Of a DNA stretch of 64,000 nt, positions 1 through 11,200 are shown piece after piece. The stretch comes from Zychaea mexicana. Lineage: Eukaryota; Mucoromycota; Mucoromycetes; Mucorales; Lichtheimiaceae. Both the position numbers and the translations under genes were made by a program. Under the pieces are notes generated by a model. It was not told the origin of the DNA and searched no databases. It saw only the letters and a program-made list of their open reading frames with translations. The DNA lies in assembly GCF_025766255.1 (NCBI RefSeq), contig NW_026516716.1:1-64000 (forward strand). Direction: 5' to 3'. The stretch's first letter is position 1. Every line of letters begins with the position of its first letter.

Positions 1-255
1 CTTGGGTATAGCTTTAGTAGACATACGCTCTTTCAGAATTACTGTTTTTTTCTTCTCTGTATATACTTGATGCACCATCTTGCACCATTCCAACGTCAGA
101 CTTACGTGCGTAATACAACATCGTCCTCTACCTGCACAAACCATTCGTACTCACAATAAGAACGACGCAAAAATTTTCTTCTCCATTACTCATACACAAT
201 TATATACAACATGACGCTGATCCGCCATTGACTTACAAAATATACAGCCTGACGC
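1..255. repeat. Left arm of long inverted repeat
   Basis: Bases 1-255 are the reverse complement of 1314-1569 with only a few differences (one extra G near the outer end, one C/T change near position 157). Similarity continues in broken form further in: the segment near 490-550 resembles the reverse complement of about 1255-1315. The arm starts at the window edge, so its outer boundary is unknown. It could be a terminal inverted repeat of a DNA element or a fold-back duplication. Confidence 0.9.
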
Positions 256-860
256 ATTTATTTTTCACTATCATGTACGCCCATATTACACGATGACGAC
301 TATGACGCCGGTCTTTTTGTTTTAATACTTGTACGCTCAAGCACATCATCATCGTAATGACGGTCATCTCTTTCTTTGCTGTATGTATTCACATCACTGC
401 GATGATAATTATATTCCTATGATGCATACACACCACTACAACTATAATCCTCCTCTGCAATTCGCTGTACTCGCACACACACGATGGCAACAACGATTAC
501 CTTTTTCTTTTTGCATATGCCAACACGAACATTGCCGGTCTTGATGGATAAGGTAGCTATATATGCTGATGGGTGGTATGTAGGGTTTTATTATTGTTAC
601 TGTAGATGCTATGGTTGGGATGAAAAAAATAAAAGTAAAAGATCATACATTATGTAGTCATTATGTTTCAGTTGTCTGCATAAACGGGTGTGAGATGGGA
701 TTGCATGTTATTACAAGTGCTTCTATAAAAACTATAGATATAGCTGTCAGCGGGATGATAATATGGCAGGGACAAAGAAGAAAAGGCGTTCGTTGTTATG
801 AAGGAGGAAGTTCCTTTGCTATTACAACAGCAAGTTTATTTTTTATTAATAACAACAACT

Positions 861-1082
861 ATGAACAACCAACAAGTTACTACCCTTGACAACATTCGCT
901 ACGCTCTCTCTCACTCGACTGTACGTGGAGTTCTTGCACTCATTCCCAATGAAATCGTGCGCCTTCTTGCTGCTCAATGGCAGATCTTTAAGGATCGCAT
1001 CTCGGAATTGTGTGGCTACAAATGGGTTCACAAACGCGAGACTGTGCATGGCACCAGACGCTCTGCCACGCAATATCAATAA
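861..1082 (+). CDS. Possible ORF (73 aa) between the inverted-repeat arms
   Basis: An ATG at 861 opens a 73-codon frame that looks more protein-like than its surroundings (start MNNQQVTTLDNIRYAL, end RRSATQYQ). It has no domain I recognise. The frame lies between the two inverted-repeat arms, so it may be what is left of an element's coding region. An in-frame ATG at 798 would add 21 residues. It may equally be chance. Confidence 0.25.
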   Translation: MNNQQVTTLDNIRYALSHSTVRGVLALIPNEIVRLLAAQWQIFKDRISELCGYKWVHKRETVHGTRRSATQYQ

Positions 1083-1313
1083 TTACAATAACCATCCTTC
1101 ACCACGAAACAACATCCTTCGCACCTGTATGACTCTTGTAGAACCTTCTTCGTTGTCTTTCTTATATAACGGTCAACATACTTTATTTTCATCCAATCCA
1201 CAGCAACACAAAAGGAAAGAAACCCGTCAGTTATCCTTCCTGCTATCTACAGCTCATTTTCCATCAAGACCGGCGATATTAACGTTAGTATATGCAAAAG
1301 GTAAAAAGTAATC

Positions 1314-1569
1314 GCGTCAGGCTGTATATTTTGCAAGTCAATGGCGGATCAGCGTCATGTTGTATATAATTGTGTATGAGTAATGGAGAAGAAAATTTTT
1401 GCGTCGTTCTTGTTGTGAGTACGAATGGTTTGTGCAGGTAGAGGACGATGTTGTATTACGCACGTAAGTCTGACGTTGGAATGGTGCAAGATGGTGCATC
1501 AAGTATATACAGAGAAGAAAAAAACAGTAATTCTGAAAGAGCGTATGTCTACTAAAGCTATACCCCAAG
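1314..1569. repeat. Right arm of long inverted repeat
   Basis: Reverse complement of bases 1-255. The 1.06 kb between the arms carries no recognisable transposase, only the weak 73-codon frame at 861. The sequence just outside this arm (from 1570) cannot be compared with the left outer flank, which lies outside the window, so no target-site duplication can be tested. Confidence 0.9.
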
Positions 1570-2208
1570 CACAACCAGTAACCTTTCCCTTCCCTTATTT
1601 ACTTACCCAGCGTTTTTTAAGCAGCAGTAACGGCGGTCTACTCCTTTATAAATCTTGAACACATGCTTTTTTAAGAAAACAGTTACCTTCATTTCGTTTT
1701 TCAATAAATCCGTGGATTGTGCCGTTTTGTTTTCTTTGTTTTTTAATCATCGTGAAGAGAGTAGGAGCCATTTACAAGTGTGCGTCGAAGCTGTTGATTT
1801 GCCATGGCGAATGGTAATGAGAAAAAAAAAGGATCTTTGGTTGTTGTTTTTTCCCTCCCTGCTGCTGCTAACAAACCCCACACTTTCCACCTACCTCTGC
1901 CACCAGCCTCCAAATTGTTTCAAACTCAACCTGGGTAAAGTGAAATGAGGGGAAACGCTCAGGCCCTATTCCCACAGCAGCAAAATAGGCTTATGCCTTA
2001 TGCGCACAGTGAGTCTCTGACGCACCCTTGCCATTTCCTGTACATTAGCCTACAAGCTTCTTGTCACGAGTGAAACAGGCATACTACTATATCTTGACAT
2101 TGGCTTTGTACTGCTTAACTTATATAATGTCTTGACTTGAATTGAAAATCTTAAGTACTCATATATTCTGCTCTGCTATACTTAATATATTATCTACTTC
2201 AACTTTTA
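1570..2208. other. Gene-free spacer
   Basis: No supported gene, RNA or repeat was seen here. Short frames lack introns with good signals and have no recognisable motif. Towards 2150 the sequence becomes AT-rich and grades into the minisatellite. Confidence 0.5.
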
Positions 2209-2660
2209 TTATGTCTTAGTTGACTAAAACTATGTCTAGGTCGACTGTTATTGTGTCCAGGTTGTCTATTATTCATGTTTAGATTGATTATTATTCTTGT
2301 CAGAATGATTTTCATTCATGTACAGATTGATTTTTATTTTGTCCAGATTGATTTTACTCATGTCCAGATCGATTTATATTCATGTCCAGGTCGATGTATA
2401 TTCATGTCCAGATCGTTTTATATTCATGTCCAGATCGATCTTTATTCATGTCCAGCTCAATTTTCATTCATGTCCAGCTCGATTTTCATTCATATCCAGC
2501 TCGATTTTCATTCATGTCTAGCTCGATTTTCATTCATGTCCAGCTCGATTTTCATTCATGTCCAGCTCGATTTTCATTCATGTCCAGATCAATTATTATT
2601 CATGTCCAGATTAACTTTCATTCATGTCCACTCAGACTAACATTCATGTCCACTCTGCCT
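2209..2660. repeat. 22-bp minisatellite, about 20 copies
   Basis: Tandem units close to TTTCATTCATGTCCAGCTCG plus AT, 22 bp long. The central copies (about 2450-2580) are nearly identical and the outer copies are diverged, especially on the left. Because 22 is not a multiple of three, successive units fall in different frames. This explains why all three forward frames stay open and repeat residues such as FIHVQLDFHSCP; these are not taken to be real proteins. Confidence 0.93.
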
Positions 2661-3232
2661 AAATAAAAGTTCAAACGTCCGCTAGGAGATGAAAAATCCT
2701 GTATATTTATAAATTTTTATTTTTATTAATTTCTAAAATGATAAAAGTTTTTAATATTATAAAATATTTAAAAAATAAAACGTTCTACTACGTGATATTA
2801 CGTGAAGAGAACTTTTTAATTATTTGAATATATTATACTTAAGTAGTATTATATATTGTCTATATACAGTATGTTACACAATCTGAGTTTTAATTTTATT
2901 TTGAACAACTGCGTCGAGCTTTCTTTTAATAATATTCTATATAAACTGAGAGAAACATTCTATATTATATAACTTTAAATTTATTCTTTAATTTATCTAT
3001 TTTTAAAGTTTTTTGACAATTTTAAATACTAGAATATATTTATTTTTTATTAATCTTTTAATTATTATTATTGTTTTAAAGCTTTTATTAGATTTAAACC
3101 TTTTATTATCTTAAAATCTCATTTTATCTTTAAAACTTAAATTATATCTAATAAATTTAAACCCTGCAACTACTTTGAAATACCCAATGTCTATACTATG
3201 TTTCTCTATATAAACACGTCAAAAATTATTTT
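2661..3232. other. AT-rich gene-free stretch
   Basis: Strongly AT-rich (long A/T runs, almost no GC clusters) between the minisatellite and the 3' end of the decayed gene. No coding frame, promoter motif or structured RNA is supported. It may include the 3' flank of the gene at 3.2-6.2 kb. Confidence 0.6.
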
Positions 3233-6189
3233 CAAGTTAATAGATGCTTCATATATAAACTAGCACTTTTGTCCACAAATTCGATATAAAAGTTATATAT
3301 ACCAGTAATGCTATATCCGATTACGTGAGATTTATGGAGCAGACTTGGAGTGTATGTTAATTGCAGTAACATATCTCTCAATACCAGAGGCATTTTCAGC
3401 GAGCAATCGTGGAATGCCTTGGATTGATCCTTAGCTGCTCCAACTTCACAGCAGCCAAGTTCTCTCGCTCCATACTTGTATATGGTGTCGCATCAGCGAC
3501 CCATTTTTCTTTTGTTGATTGCGGTGACGGACGACAACTGGCGAGACGAGTTAATAGCGTTAGCATTGGCTTCGCTTGAGTTCTCGGTACTGTAGAACGG
3601 GAAAGAAATATCAATTAGAATCCATCTTTAAACTCATGTTGCTCCGCTATTATTAACCCATCCATTTAATGTCTTACCCTCTTGCTACGATGTCGGATCC
3701 AACAAAAATGCTGTTAAAAAAGCCAAAAGCTATGTATTGCTGGTCTGTTTCGGGCATGCCAGCGATGTTAAATGAGTGCGATTTGAAAAAAAGATGAGCT
3801 ATATTTTGTAGCTCTCGCGACATCCAAACTTTCAAATATTCCATAACGGGATCATTGATTTCGATCGCTCTTGCATACTGGTAAGCGCCAACACTTGTTT
3901 TCTGCAAATAAAAGCATTTATTACTGTTCTTATCTTTGTGTTGCTTGTTACTATTGATGTTGGTGATGCTGTTTACTTTTATTGTTATATATACATACCA
4001 CCCTTCTTAAACCAGCAAATTCGCGGTTAAGTTCCTCAGGCTCGTGGCACACAAGTGAACCTCCCTCTTTGTTTACTTCCTCCAGTTCATCTCTGGTGAA
4101 GACGTCGTTCCAGTTGTTATCTGTCAAATCCAGAATAAGCGACTGAGAAGGGCTAGAACGAGAAAGCAGGAAAAAATTATTCATCAACTGACAATCGACG
4201 ATCACTGACTTCAATTAAAAGACACAGATTTTACTTACTGGTAGAAGTTACATGTCAAGGCGAAGTTCATAACCTTTTCTTCTACTGACAAAGGACTGGC
4301 GCCATCCATCCGTGCTTGTGCTTTGGTTGCATCAAGCACCCAGAAGTTTACTTTATTTCTTTGAGTGAATTGCTCGAATCGTTCACGCAACATCTCTTTG
4401 TCTTTCTCTGCAAGTCTCGTTGCTAGAGTAGGCAAGGAAGACGAGGAAGAGGAAGATGGTGATGATGGGTGTGAAGAAGACGATGTTGCGGATATTGGGC
4501 CAGTTGCATTGTTGCTGTTGGTGGTGACAGAAGGAGTGGTGGTATCGGAGCCTATAATGAACAATCAATAGTTTATATTTAATATTTCTTATATAATATA
4601 TATGATTATTTTATAATACAAATATTTTTTATTTTACCTTCTTAATTTATGAAGTATATAATATATTCTTTTCATTAAAATAGTCAATAATTATTTGTTT
4701 TTGTTTAAAATCACTTTCATGAACCCAACTATTATCACCATCTTGGTAGCCTTTCCATTTCACATAAAACATATATCTTTTATTTTCTATCTTGTGATTT
4801 ACTATTTTTTGAACCTCAAATATATTTTCATTTTTATTCATTTTTGTTTACATTTCTATATTCATATATATTTAAACTTTTATTTTTATTCTTTGACCTT
4901 CTTTTTCTTTCTTTAGATATATTATGATATTCAGGAAAATCAATATCTGTATCATTATGATCATTATTGTTATCATCAATACTATTTGTTTCATCTTCAT
5001 CAACTAGCATATCAGCATTTAATTCTTCATTATTCAGATCTAATTTTAATAACTCCATTTGAATTTTATTTAAATCTTTTATTTTTTCTATTTGTTCCAT
5101 TTGATTTGTATATACTATATCTATTAATCTCATATCATTTGGAAAATCAGAATTATCATTTATCCAAATTTTATGCTGTTCTTGTTCTATAATATTAAAC
5201 TTATTAACAAAATTCTGGATATCTTTTAGTAAAAATACAACTTTTAACTGTAAGTTAATATATTTTATATCATCTGTTTTTAATATAGAATTATTATTTG
5301 AGAATCTTTTAAATTTATTATATAAATCTTTGAATTGATTTTTAACTATACTTCTAAAACTACCAAATACTCGGTTATAATATTCTTCTTGTTTATTTAA
5401 TGGTATACCTGTTTCTTTACGAATAGGATAGAAAAAGTTTTTATCATTTAAATCAATGTTTTTATTTTTACAGAAGGATTCAAATTGTTTTATAAAAAGA
5501 GTATAGCCACCATCCACTGCAACACAATCTTGTTTTTTTATAGTTTTATATAATAGTAAATAGTATTAAAAGTAAAAATAATACTATTTTATATCTGAAT
5601 TTTAATAATATATTTGTTTTAGAAAACAATTTCTAAATGTAATATAATAGAAGTAAATATAAAGTTTTGTTTATTCATCTATACAGAAACATTAGCGTAT
5701 GAAGCAAAAGTATGAAAAAAGTCAGACCAAGCATACAAGTAGCCTTACAAAACAATTGTTTCCAAGGAACTCGCGATTTTGTCTAAACGGTTCAAATTGA
5801 ATTAATTTGTTAGTATATGATTATACATAGGGGATCTTTTAAAATAAGCCCAAGGGCTAAGGTCAAGCAGTATATTTGTAATACTAAAGTGATACTAGTA
5901 TATTCAAACCAGTAGAGTATCAAATACTTACCAAAGTCTTGTCAATATTTTTTGCCTCAATGCTAATCACTCTTGGCCAAAGTTTCTCAATAGATTTGTC
6001 GGGGGGGGGGGTGTTCTGCTTAATGAAGTTGGTGTGTTTTAGCACAAAATCTGCGATGGAGGGTTCTTCAGTAACCTCCAGGTATTCACGAACAACTTTG
6101 TAGTAAAAAGAGATATAGAGTTTAGTTTATTACACGTATTGATGAATATTCTTCTTTATACTACCGTTTTGAGCTTCCTGGGTCGCCAT
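3233..6189 (-). pseudogene. Decayed seven-exon gene, lineage-specific protein family of unknown function
   Basis: Phase-consistent exons on the minus strand: 6189-6165, 6095-5932, 5782-5749, 4551-4239, 4152-3999, 3901-3678, 3589-3493. They sum to 337 codons including a TGA stop at 3493-3495, and the start ATG is at 6187-6189. The protein has a Ser/Thr/Asn-rich linker around residues 75-110 and no domain I can name. After the TGA the same frame stays strongly coding (CDTIYKYGARELGCCEVG, then SLKMPLVLRDMLLQLTYTP) until a TAA/TGA region at about 3233. The TGA therefore looks like a nonsense change of an Arg codon (CGA to TGA) in a longer protein. I recall large Mucorales families with similar GRR-D and ELGCCE-like C-terminal segments, but cannot confirm membership. 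A transposase fragment lies in intron 3 and a LINE sits about 140 bp upstream of the ATG. A poly-C run at 6001-6011 encodes Thr-Pro-Pro-Pro in frame. Confidence 0.72.
4647..5562 (-). pseudogene. DDE-type transposase C-terminal fragment plus chromodomain, inside a host intron
   Basis: Two overlapping frames on the minus strand. The first (about 5562-4834) reads QDCVAVDGGYTLFIKQFESF and later EEYYNRVFGSFRSIVKNQF. The latter resembles the C-terminal catalytic segment of Harbinger/DDE_Tnp_4-like transposases (a conserved YN...R..VEN.FG pattern before the end of the fold). It ends in an acidic, Lys-rich tail. The second (4841-4647, 64 aa) is a complete chromodomain: FEVQKIVNHKI, then YMFYVKWKGYQDGDNSW, then a terminal helix. 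The chromodomain ATG overlaps the end of the first frame, so one frameshift or a lost splice separates them. No ORF corresponds to the N-terminal half of a transposase, so the element is truncated. It is much more AT-rich than the host exons, and lies in the 1.2-kb intron 4552-5748 on the same strand as the host gene. Confidence 0.7.
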
Positions 6190-6195
6190 AGTAAC
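6182..6195. promoter_or_regulatory. RFX/X-box-like site over the start codon
   Basis: GTCGCCATAGTAAC matches the palindromic X-box pattern (GTNRCC, two bases, RGYAAC) bound by RFX-family factors. It spans the ATG (reverse complement of CAT at 6187-6189) of the decayed gene. The match is clear but function is inferred; an overlap with a start codon could be coincidence. Confidence 0.35.
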
Positions 6196-6317
6196 AATCG
6201 CTGCGTTCAAAGGACAAGACGCGACAACATATCCGTAGCAACAACCCGCTGACTCAACGTTTTTGCACTCAGACAACGTTTCAAAAGCCGCCCTGCAGTT
6301 GACATTCCATCCTTTTC

Positions 6318-6331
6318 TTTTCACCCACACC
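6318..6331. repeat. Candidate 5' target-site duplication of the LINE
   Basis: TTTTCACCCACACC here recurs as TTTTCTACCCACACC directly after the LINE poly-A tail (12293-12307), differing by one inserted T. This is the length and position expected of a LINE target-site duplication. It places the element's 5' end about 17 bp before the ORF1 ATG. Confidence 0.6.
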
Positions 6332-6348
6332 CCCCATCTCTTTCGCCT

Positions 6349-8224
6349 ATGAGTCAAAAAAAACGACACCGCTCCAACAATCACACTCGCAACGATAACA
6401 AGTCTAATTCAGGACGCAATCGCCCTACGACGACGAAACCTATCTTAAAAAACATTCGTCGATCCATCTTTTCTCCCGGGGCGCTGCCAAACAACTCTGG
6501 GCCGTGTATCCGTACCAATGTTTATTTTCCTTCCATTAATCCCAGTCTCTTCTTTGAAGTCACCTCGCTTACTAAAGATCGAGCTACCGTGCTCGACGCC
6601 GTCGCCAAACAACTACCGGGCAATGGACCCTTGGGCGTCGAATTGCATTTTAAGGACACTCGAGTAGTCGTCGAAATCACGCCTCGCAACGAGCAACAAC
6701 GCAATATCCTCAAGACCGACGGTCTTATTATAAAGAATTGTCGTATTATCGGTACGCCAGCACTTCGTAAAGGTTCAGGCCTTTTGACAATCAACCTGTA
6801 CGATTTGCCACATGCACCTGTCGAAGACCTCAGTGTGGCCATTCAACGTATGCTCGCTCCATACGGTCGAATCCTTGATATCAGCATTTTCCTGTCCTCT
6901 CAACACTCGTTTTTCATGGGCCAAGGCTGTGCGTATCTCGATGTCACTCAAGCTCATCAACCTTTGTCTACCCATACGCTCATGTACCCCGATCTTGAGC
7001 ATGAAGTCCGGGCTTTCTGGAAAGGCTCGCCCCCATACTGATGAATAATCAAAAATAATAGAATATAGGATTATTTTATATTTAATAAAAAAGGTATAAT
7101 TTAGTATTTTGAATGAAAATTTTAATATTTTTTAGATATATATCTAAGGTACTAAATATAATTTAAGAGTTAAATAAAATCTAAAATTATTTATTATTAT
7201 TTTATTTATTAAAATTTATTATTATTTTTTACTATTTTAAAAAAGTAATTTCATTTAGTTATTATTTATAATGGATAAAAAGTTTTAAAATAAATAAAAA
7301 TATTTTTTTTTAATATATGATCAGCGGAATGGTAATGAGCATCCCCTCCTTTAGTTGAGGACAAAGGACGAAAACTAACTTGTCAATGATATTTAGAGAT
7401 GGAAGGTTGCAGAGGGAGGCAAGCCTTCCATGGGCAATTAACATTACAAACACCTTCCTTCAAATTAGAATTAAAAAAATATATATAATTTAATGTTTAT
7501 TCATCACTATCGATTCTGCCACGAAGACACTCATGAGAAGGACCTTTGTCCCAAACGCGCCGCCACCCTTGTCCAAGCGTGTTCCCAATGCGGCGACTAT
7601 GGTCATTCTCTTCGGTCGTGCCCGCGATCGGTTCAAAGCAATCCTGTGTCCGCCTTCGTAGGTACTCCTCCGACTCTGCAACCATCATTGTCCGTTCAAC
7701 TAAACGCAGAGCATGGCTCTCTAATGGATCTCGAAACCTCGGAAGGGGCTGCCGCTGACCAGGGCAGCGTCGTTGATTACTCTTCTGCACCGAATTCACC
7801 TTCCCTTTCAGCCAGTATGGAGGTCGAGGTTGGATCCAATGTCAGCAACACACCTGCTCCGCAAGAGGCGCAAGAGGCGCAAGAGGCTGCTACTGGTCAG
7901 GTCCTATTACCAGACCCTGCTTCGCTCCCAGCTTCCGTTGCCGCCAACAATGAAATTACTAGTAACGACGTTCCTGAGATCACTGAACATGCAACTAACA
8001 CCTCAAATAGTTCCAAGGACATATCGTCCCTTGAGATCTCAGAATCTTTTTCCTCTGTAGCCACCACTTCTTCCGCTGCGGCCCCAACTACTACTGTTAC
8101 TTCCTCGTCACCAAATTTTGTCGAAACCATCGCTGACGCTGCTTCTAAGCTATGGGGTTCTACTTTTGAATCTGGTTTACATCGCAGTGCACGCACCCCC
8201 GTTCCCAACAAAAAATATCAATAA
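6349..8224 (+). pseudogene. LINE ORF1 (RRM-like and zinc-knuckle nucleic-acid-binding protein), interrupted
   Basis: The first part (6349-7041, 230 aa) starts MSQKKRHRSNNHTRND, a basic tail. It continues into a region with RRM-like features (GLLTINLYDLPHAPVEDL, MLAPYGRILDISIFL) and stops just inside the nested insertion. The second part (from about 7508 to 8224) resumes with FCHEDTHEKDLCPKR and a CCHC knuckle, CSQCGDYGHSLRSC, then a long Ser/Glu/Ala-rich tail ending PNKKYQ. Removing the insertion with one TA copy restores a continuous frame (GSPPY then RFCHED). The stop at 8222-8224 overlaps the ORF2 ATG (TAATG), suggesting coupled translation. ORF1 proteins of this type coat LINE RNA; that is family knowledge. 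Confidence 0.85.
7038..7507. mobile_element. MITE-like element nested in LINE ORF1
   Basis: A 470-bp AT-rich segment is flanked by TA on both sides (7036-7037 and 7508-7509). It has 10-bp terminal inverted repeats, TGATGAATAA on the left and TTATTCATCA on the right, with a mismatched outermost base. It encodes no protein. TA duplication and short TIRs fit a non-autonomous Tc1/mariner-type element. The flanks are almost pure A/T, while the core (about 7318-7475) has normal composition. Excision in silico restores the ORF1 frame, which is strong support for the borders. Confidence 0.8.
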
Positions 8225-11200
8225 TGAAAGATATCAACATTCGCATAGGTACGCTCAACTGTCGAGGTTTACCCAAAACAGAAGAGCTTGAACGCAGTAA
8301 ACAATTCATACGATTTCTTCGATCTCAATCACTTGATATCTTAGCCTTACAGGAAACCCATGCCGCCTCTGCCGACCTCCAATCTCGCTTTCACACACAA
8401 TTTCGCTCTACATCTTCTTTCTGGTCGCAACACGTTGGGATCGTTTCTCTCAATCCTTATATTTCTTTTTCTTTGGTTTCCCTTGATTTGGAGGGTCGGT
8501 TCTTACATATCATTGCTTCACACACCTCTTTTGACTTTGCCCCTATACACATTCTCGTTATTTATGCCCCCGCCCGCGCTCGCGAGCGTGGACCTTTCTA
8601 TTCTCGCCTTACCTCTTTGCCCGTTTTCAACTCGGCTCCAGTCGAACGTAGCGTTCTGCTTGGAGACTTCAACTATCAAATGCTTCGTCGCTCTTCCCGG
8701 AGTATCCCGGAAGAGTGGAGCAACCATCTTTCTTCTCACTGGTTTGATTGTATCACTCCTCCGGGATCTTGCCCTCTTCCTACTTTTCTGCGACATTATT
8801 CTCGTTGCTGTATTGATTACCTTTTTATGTCCCCTGATCTGCACCCTTTCACTTACTCACCAACTATTGATTTTATTAACCCGGTATGGACAGATCACCA
8901 TCTGTTGTCAGTCCAGCTACGCCTTGGACAGGTGCCACTCGGCCCTGGTCTTTGGCGATGCAATCCCTCTTTAGCTTCGGATGATAAATTCTGTTATGAG
9001 CTCAACCATCTCCTCGATCAACTGTGTACCGGCTTTTCACCCACCTGTTCGCCACAGGACAAATGGGAGAACATCAAGAACGCCACTGGGAAGCTAGCAC
9101 GTAAGTTTCTACCTAGAAAAGGCACTCATAATCAATTGCGCCTTCGCTCTTTACAGAAAGAACGAAGACGGTACCTTTCCTCCCACACTCTTAGCGAACT
9201 ACAGCATGATTTCTATCTCAAGTCTCTCGAGGCTGAACTTGCATCTGTACAAGCTGCTACTATTGATAAGGACGCGCTTCGCGCAGGCCTTAGATAGCGC
9301 GAATATGGCGAGCGCTCTGCTGGGTATCTCAAGCGTACGATCGAGGTTCGCCAAGCTAAGCGCAGTATCACTCATCTCCGCCATCCCATCACCAATGCCA
9401 TATGTCACGACCCCGCTGACATGACTGAAGCTGCTCGCCAATATTATCAACACCTCTACACTCCAGAGGCCATCGATTCACAAGCAGTTTCTTAACTACT
9501 ACAGTCTGTCCCGTCCGGTTTGTTGGATGACCCTGCACTACAGTCGACGCTAACTACGCCGTTCACTTTGGATATACTCCAAGATGGCGCCCGCCGTGCA
9601 CCACATATCAGTAGCCCTGGCAGTGACGGTCTCCCGTATCCGGTTTTATGTGTGATTTTTGCCCATCCCCTTGCAGGTGCCATCGCGGTCGATGTCTTCA
9701 ACGACGCCCTCCTGGCAGGTATTTTTCCTCCGTCCTGGGCCGAAACGCGCTTATGTCTCTTGCCGAAAAAGGGTGACCTTTCACTGCTGTCTAACTGGCG
9801 CCCGATCTCATTGATTAATACCGACGCGAAAGTGTTCACCCGTCTAGTCAATGCTCGCTTGATCCCAGCCGTTCGTCCTGTCCTTTCCCCTGTTCAAACT
9901 GGTTTTCTTCCTGGTAAATTTATTGGTGACAACGGTTTGGCTGCTCGTTTGATAATGGAATATGCGCGCTATCATCGTCTTCCTGGTGTTGGCTTACTGC
10001 TTGATCAAGAAAAGGCCTACGATCGGGTGCATCCCACCTATCTCCGCCTTGTTCTCCTTCATATCGGTCTACCTACATCCCTCGTCCTCTCACTTTGTAC
10101 TTTGTTTTTTAGCACTTCCATTTCTGTAATAGTGAATGGATTCCTCAGCGATTCCATCGCTCAAGGGCGGGGTCTCCGACAAGGCGACCCAATCTCTCTA
10201 ATTCTGTTTAACTTAGCCTTCGATCCCCTGATTCGCATGATTCTGGCTGATCCACACTTTAATGGTTTTTCCTTGGTTCGTACGGTTGGTTCACCTAGCA
10301 CGGTGGCTCCGCCACCTGTCAAAGTGCTTGGGTATGCAGACGATGCCCTTTTCTTTCTCTCCTGCCCCAACGATTTCCACCGACTACAAAATACTTTAAC
10401 CTTGTACAGCCGGGCCTCCAATGCCAAAATCAATTACCACAAGACAGAAGCTATCTCCCTGAGCGGCATGCGTCAGGACACCTGGCAGACCCTCCTCCAG
10501 TCTGTAGGGATCGATGCGTGGCACGATTACCGTTCCTTATCTGCCGTTCGCTACCTTGGATATCCCCTGGCCTCCACCAGTGCTCAAATATCAGCTTACC
10601 TCGACGGCCTCCTGGTCAAGGTCCGTACAGCTTGTGATATCCACTCACAACGTGGCCTGTCTGTTCAAGGCCGCAGCACGGTTGTCAACACCCTCATTCT
10701 GTCCAAAATCTGGCATGTCTTATGTGTCACTCCCGTCCCCCAGTCATTTCATCAACGTTTACGTAGTTTAGTCACCAAATTTCTCATGTACCACATGTTC
10801 CCTCCAGTACGGTATACAACTCTCACATTTCCGAAATATATAGGTGGCCTCGGGGTTCTGGATTCAAGACTACAACAACAGGCTTTGCAGATTAGATGGC
10901 TTTCTACACTTTTTGACACTTCATCCTCTCCATCTTTTCTATCTTGCTTTCTCTCTTATTTCCTGACTTCTACCTCTGGTTGTGCTGATTCCCTTTTCCC
11001 TTTACTCTTTCCCTTTATGCGTACACCTTTACTTCGTTCAATGCGGACCTTAGCACCTTTATTCTCAGCTATTGATGAACTGGATTCCCAACCTCTGTCA
11101 ACTGATCCATCCATGGCAACATGCCTCTCGCTACCTCTCTCATTCGTAGTCCAGGCAGATGACCGTTCCGACTTTGTTCCAAAACGACGGCTCTCTTCTC

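Noticed and set aside
2251..2666. Three overlapping forward frames of 67-129 codons
   Set aside because: They are the three frames of a 22-bp tandem repeat, each reading the same residues in rotation.
3493..3495. TGA as selenocysteine codon
   Set aside because: The surrounding motif suggests an Arg at this place (one C-to-T change), and no structure resembling a selenocysteine insertion element was seen; nonsense mutation is simpler.
7318..7400. tRNA- or SINE-like sequence in the core of the MITE
   Set aside because: A D-arm-like and an anticodon-arm-like pattern can be drawn, but there is no box B (GGTTCGA) and no acceptor stem.
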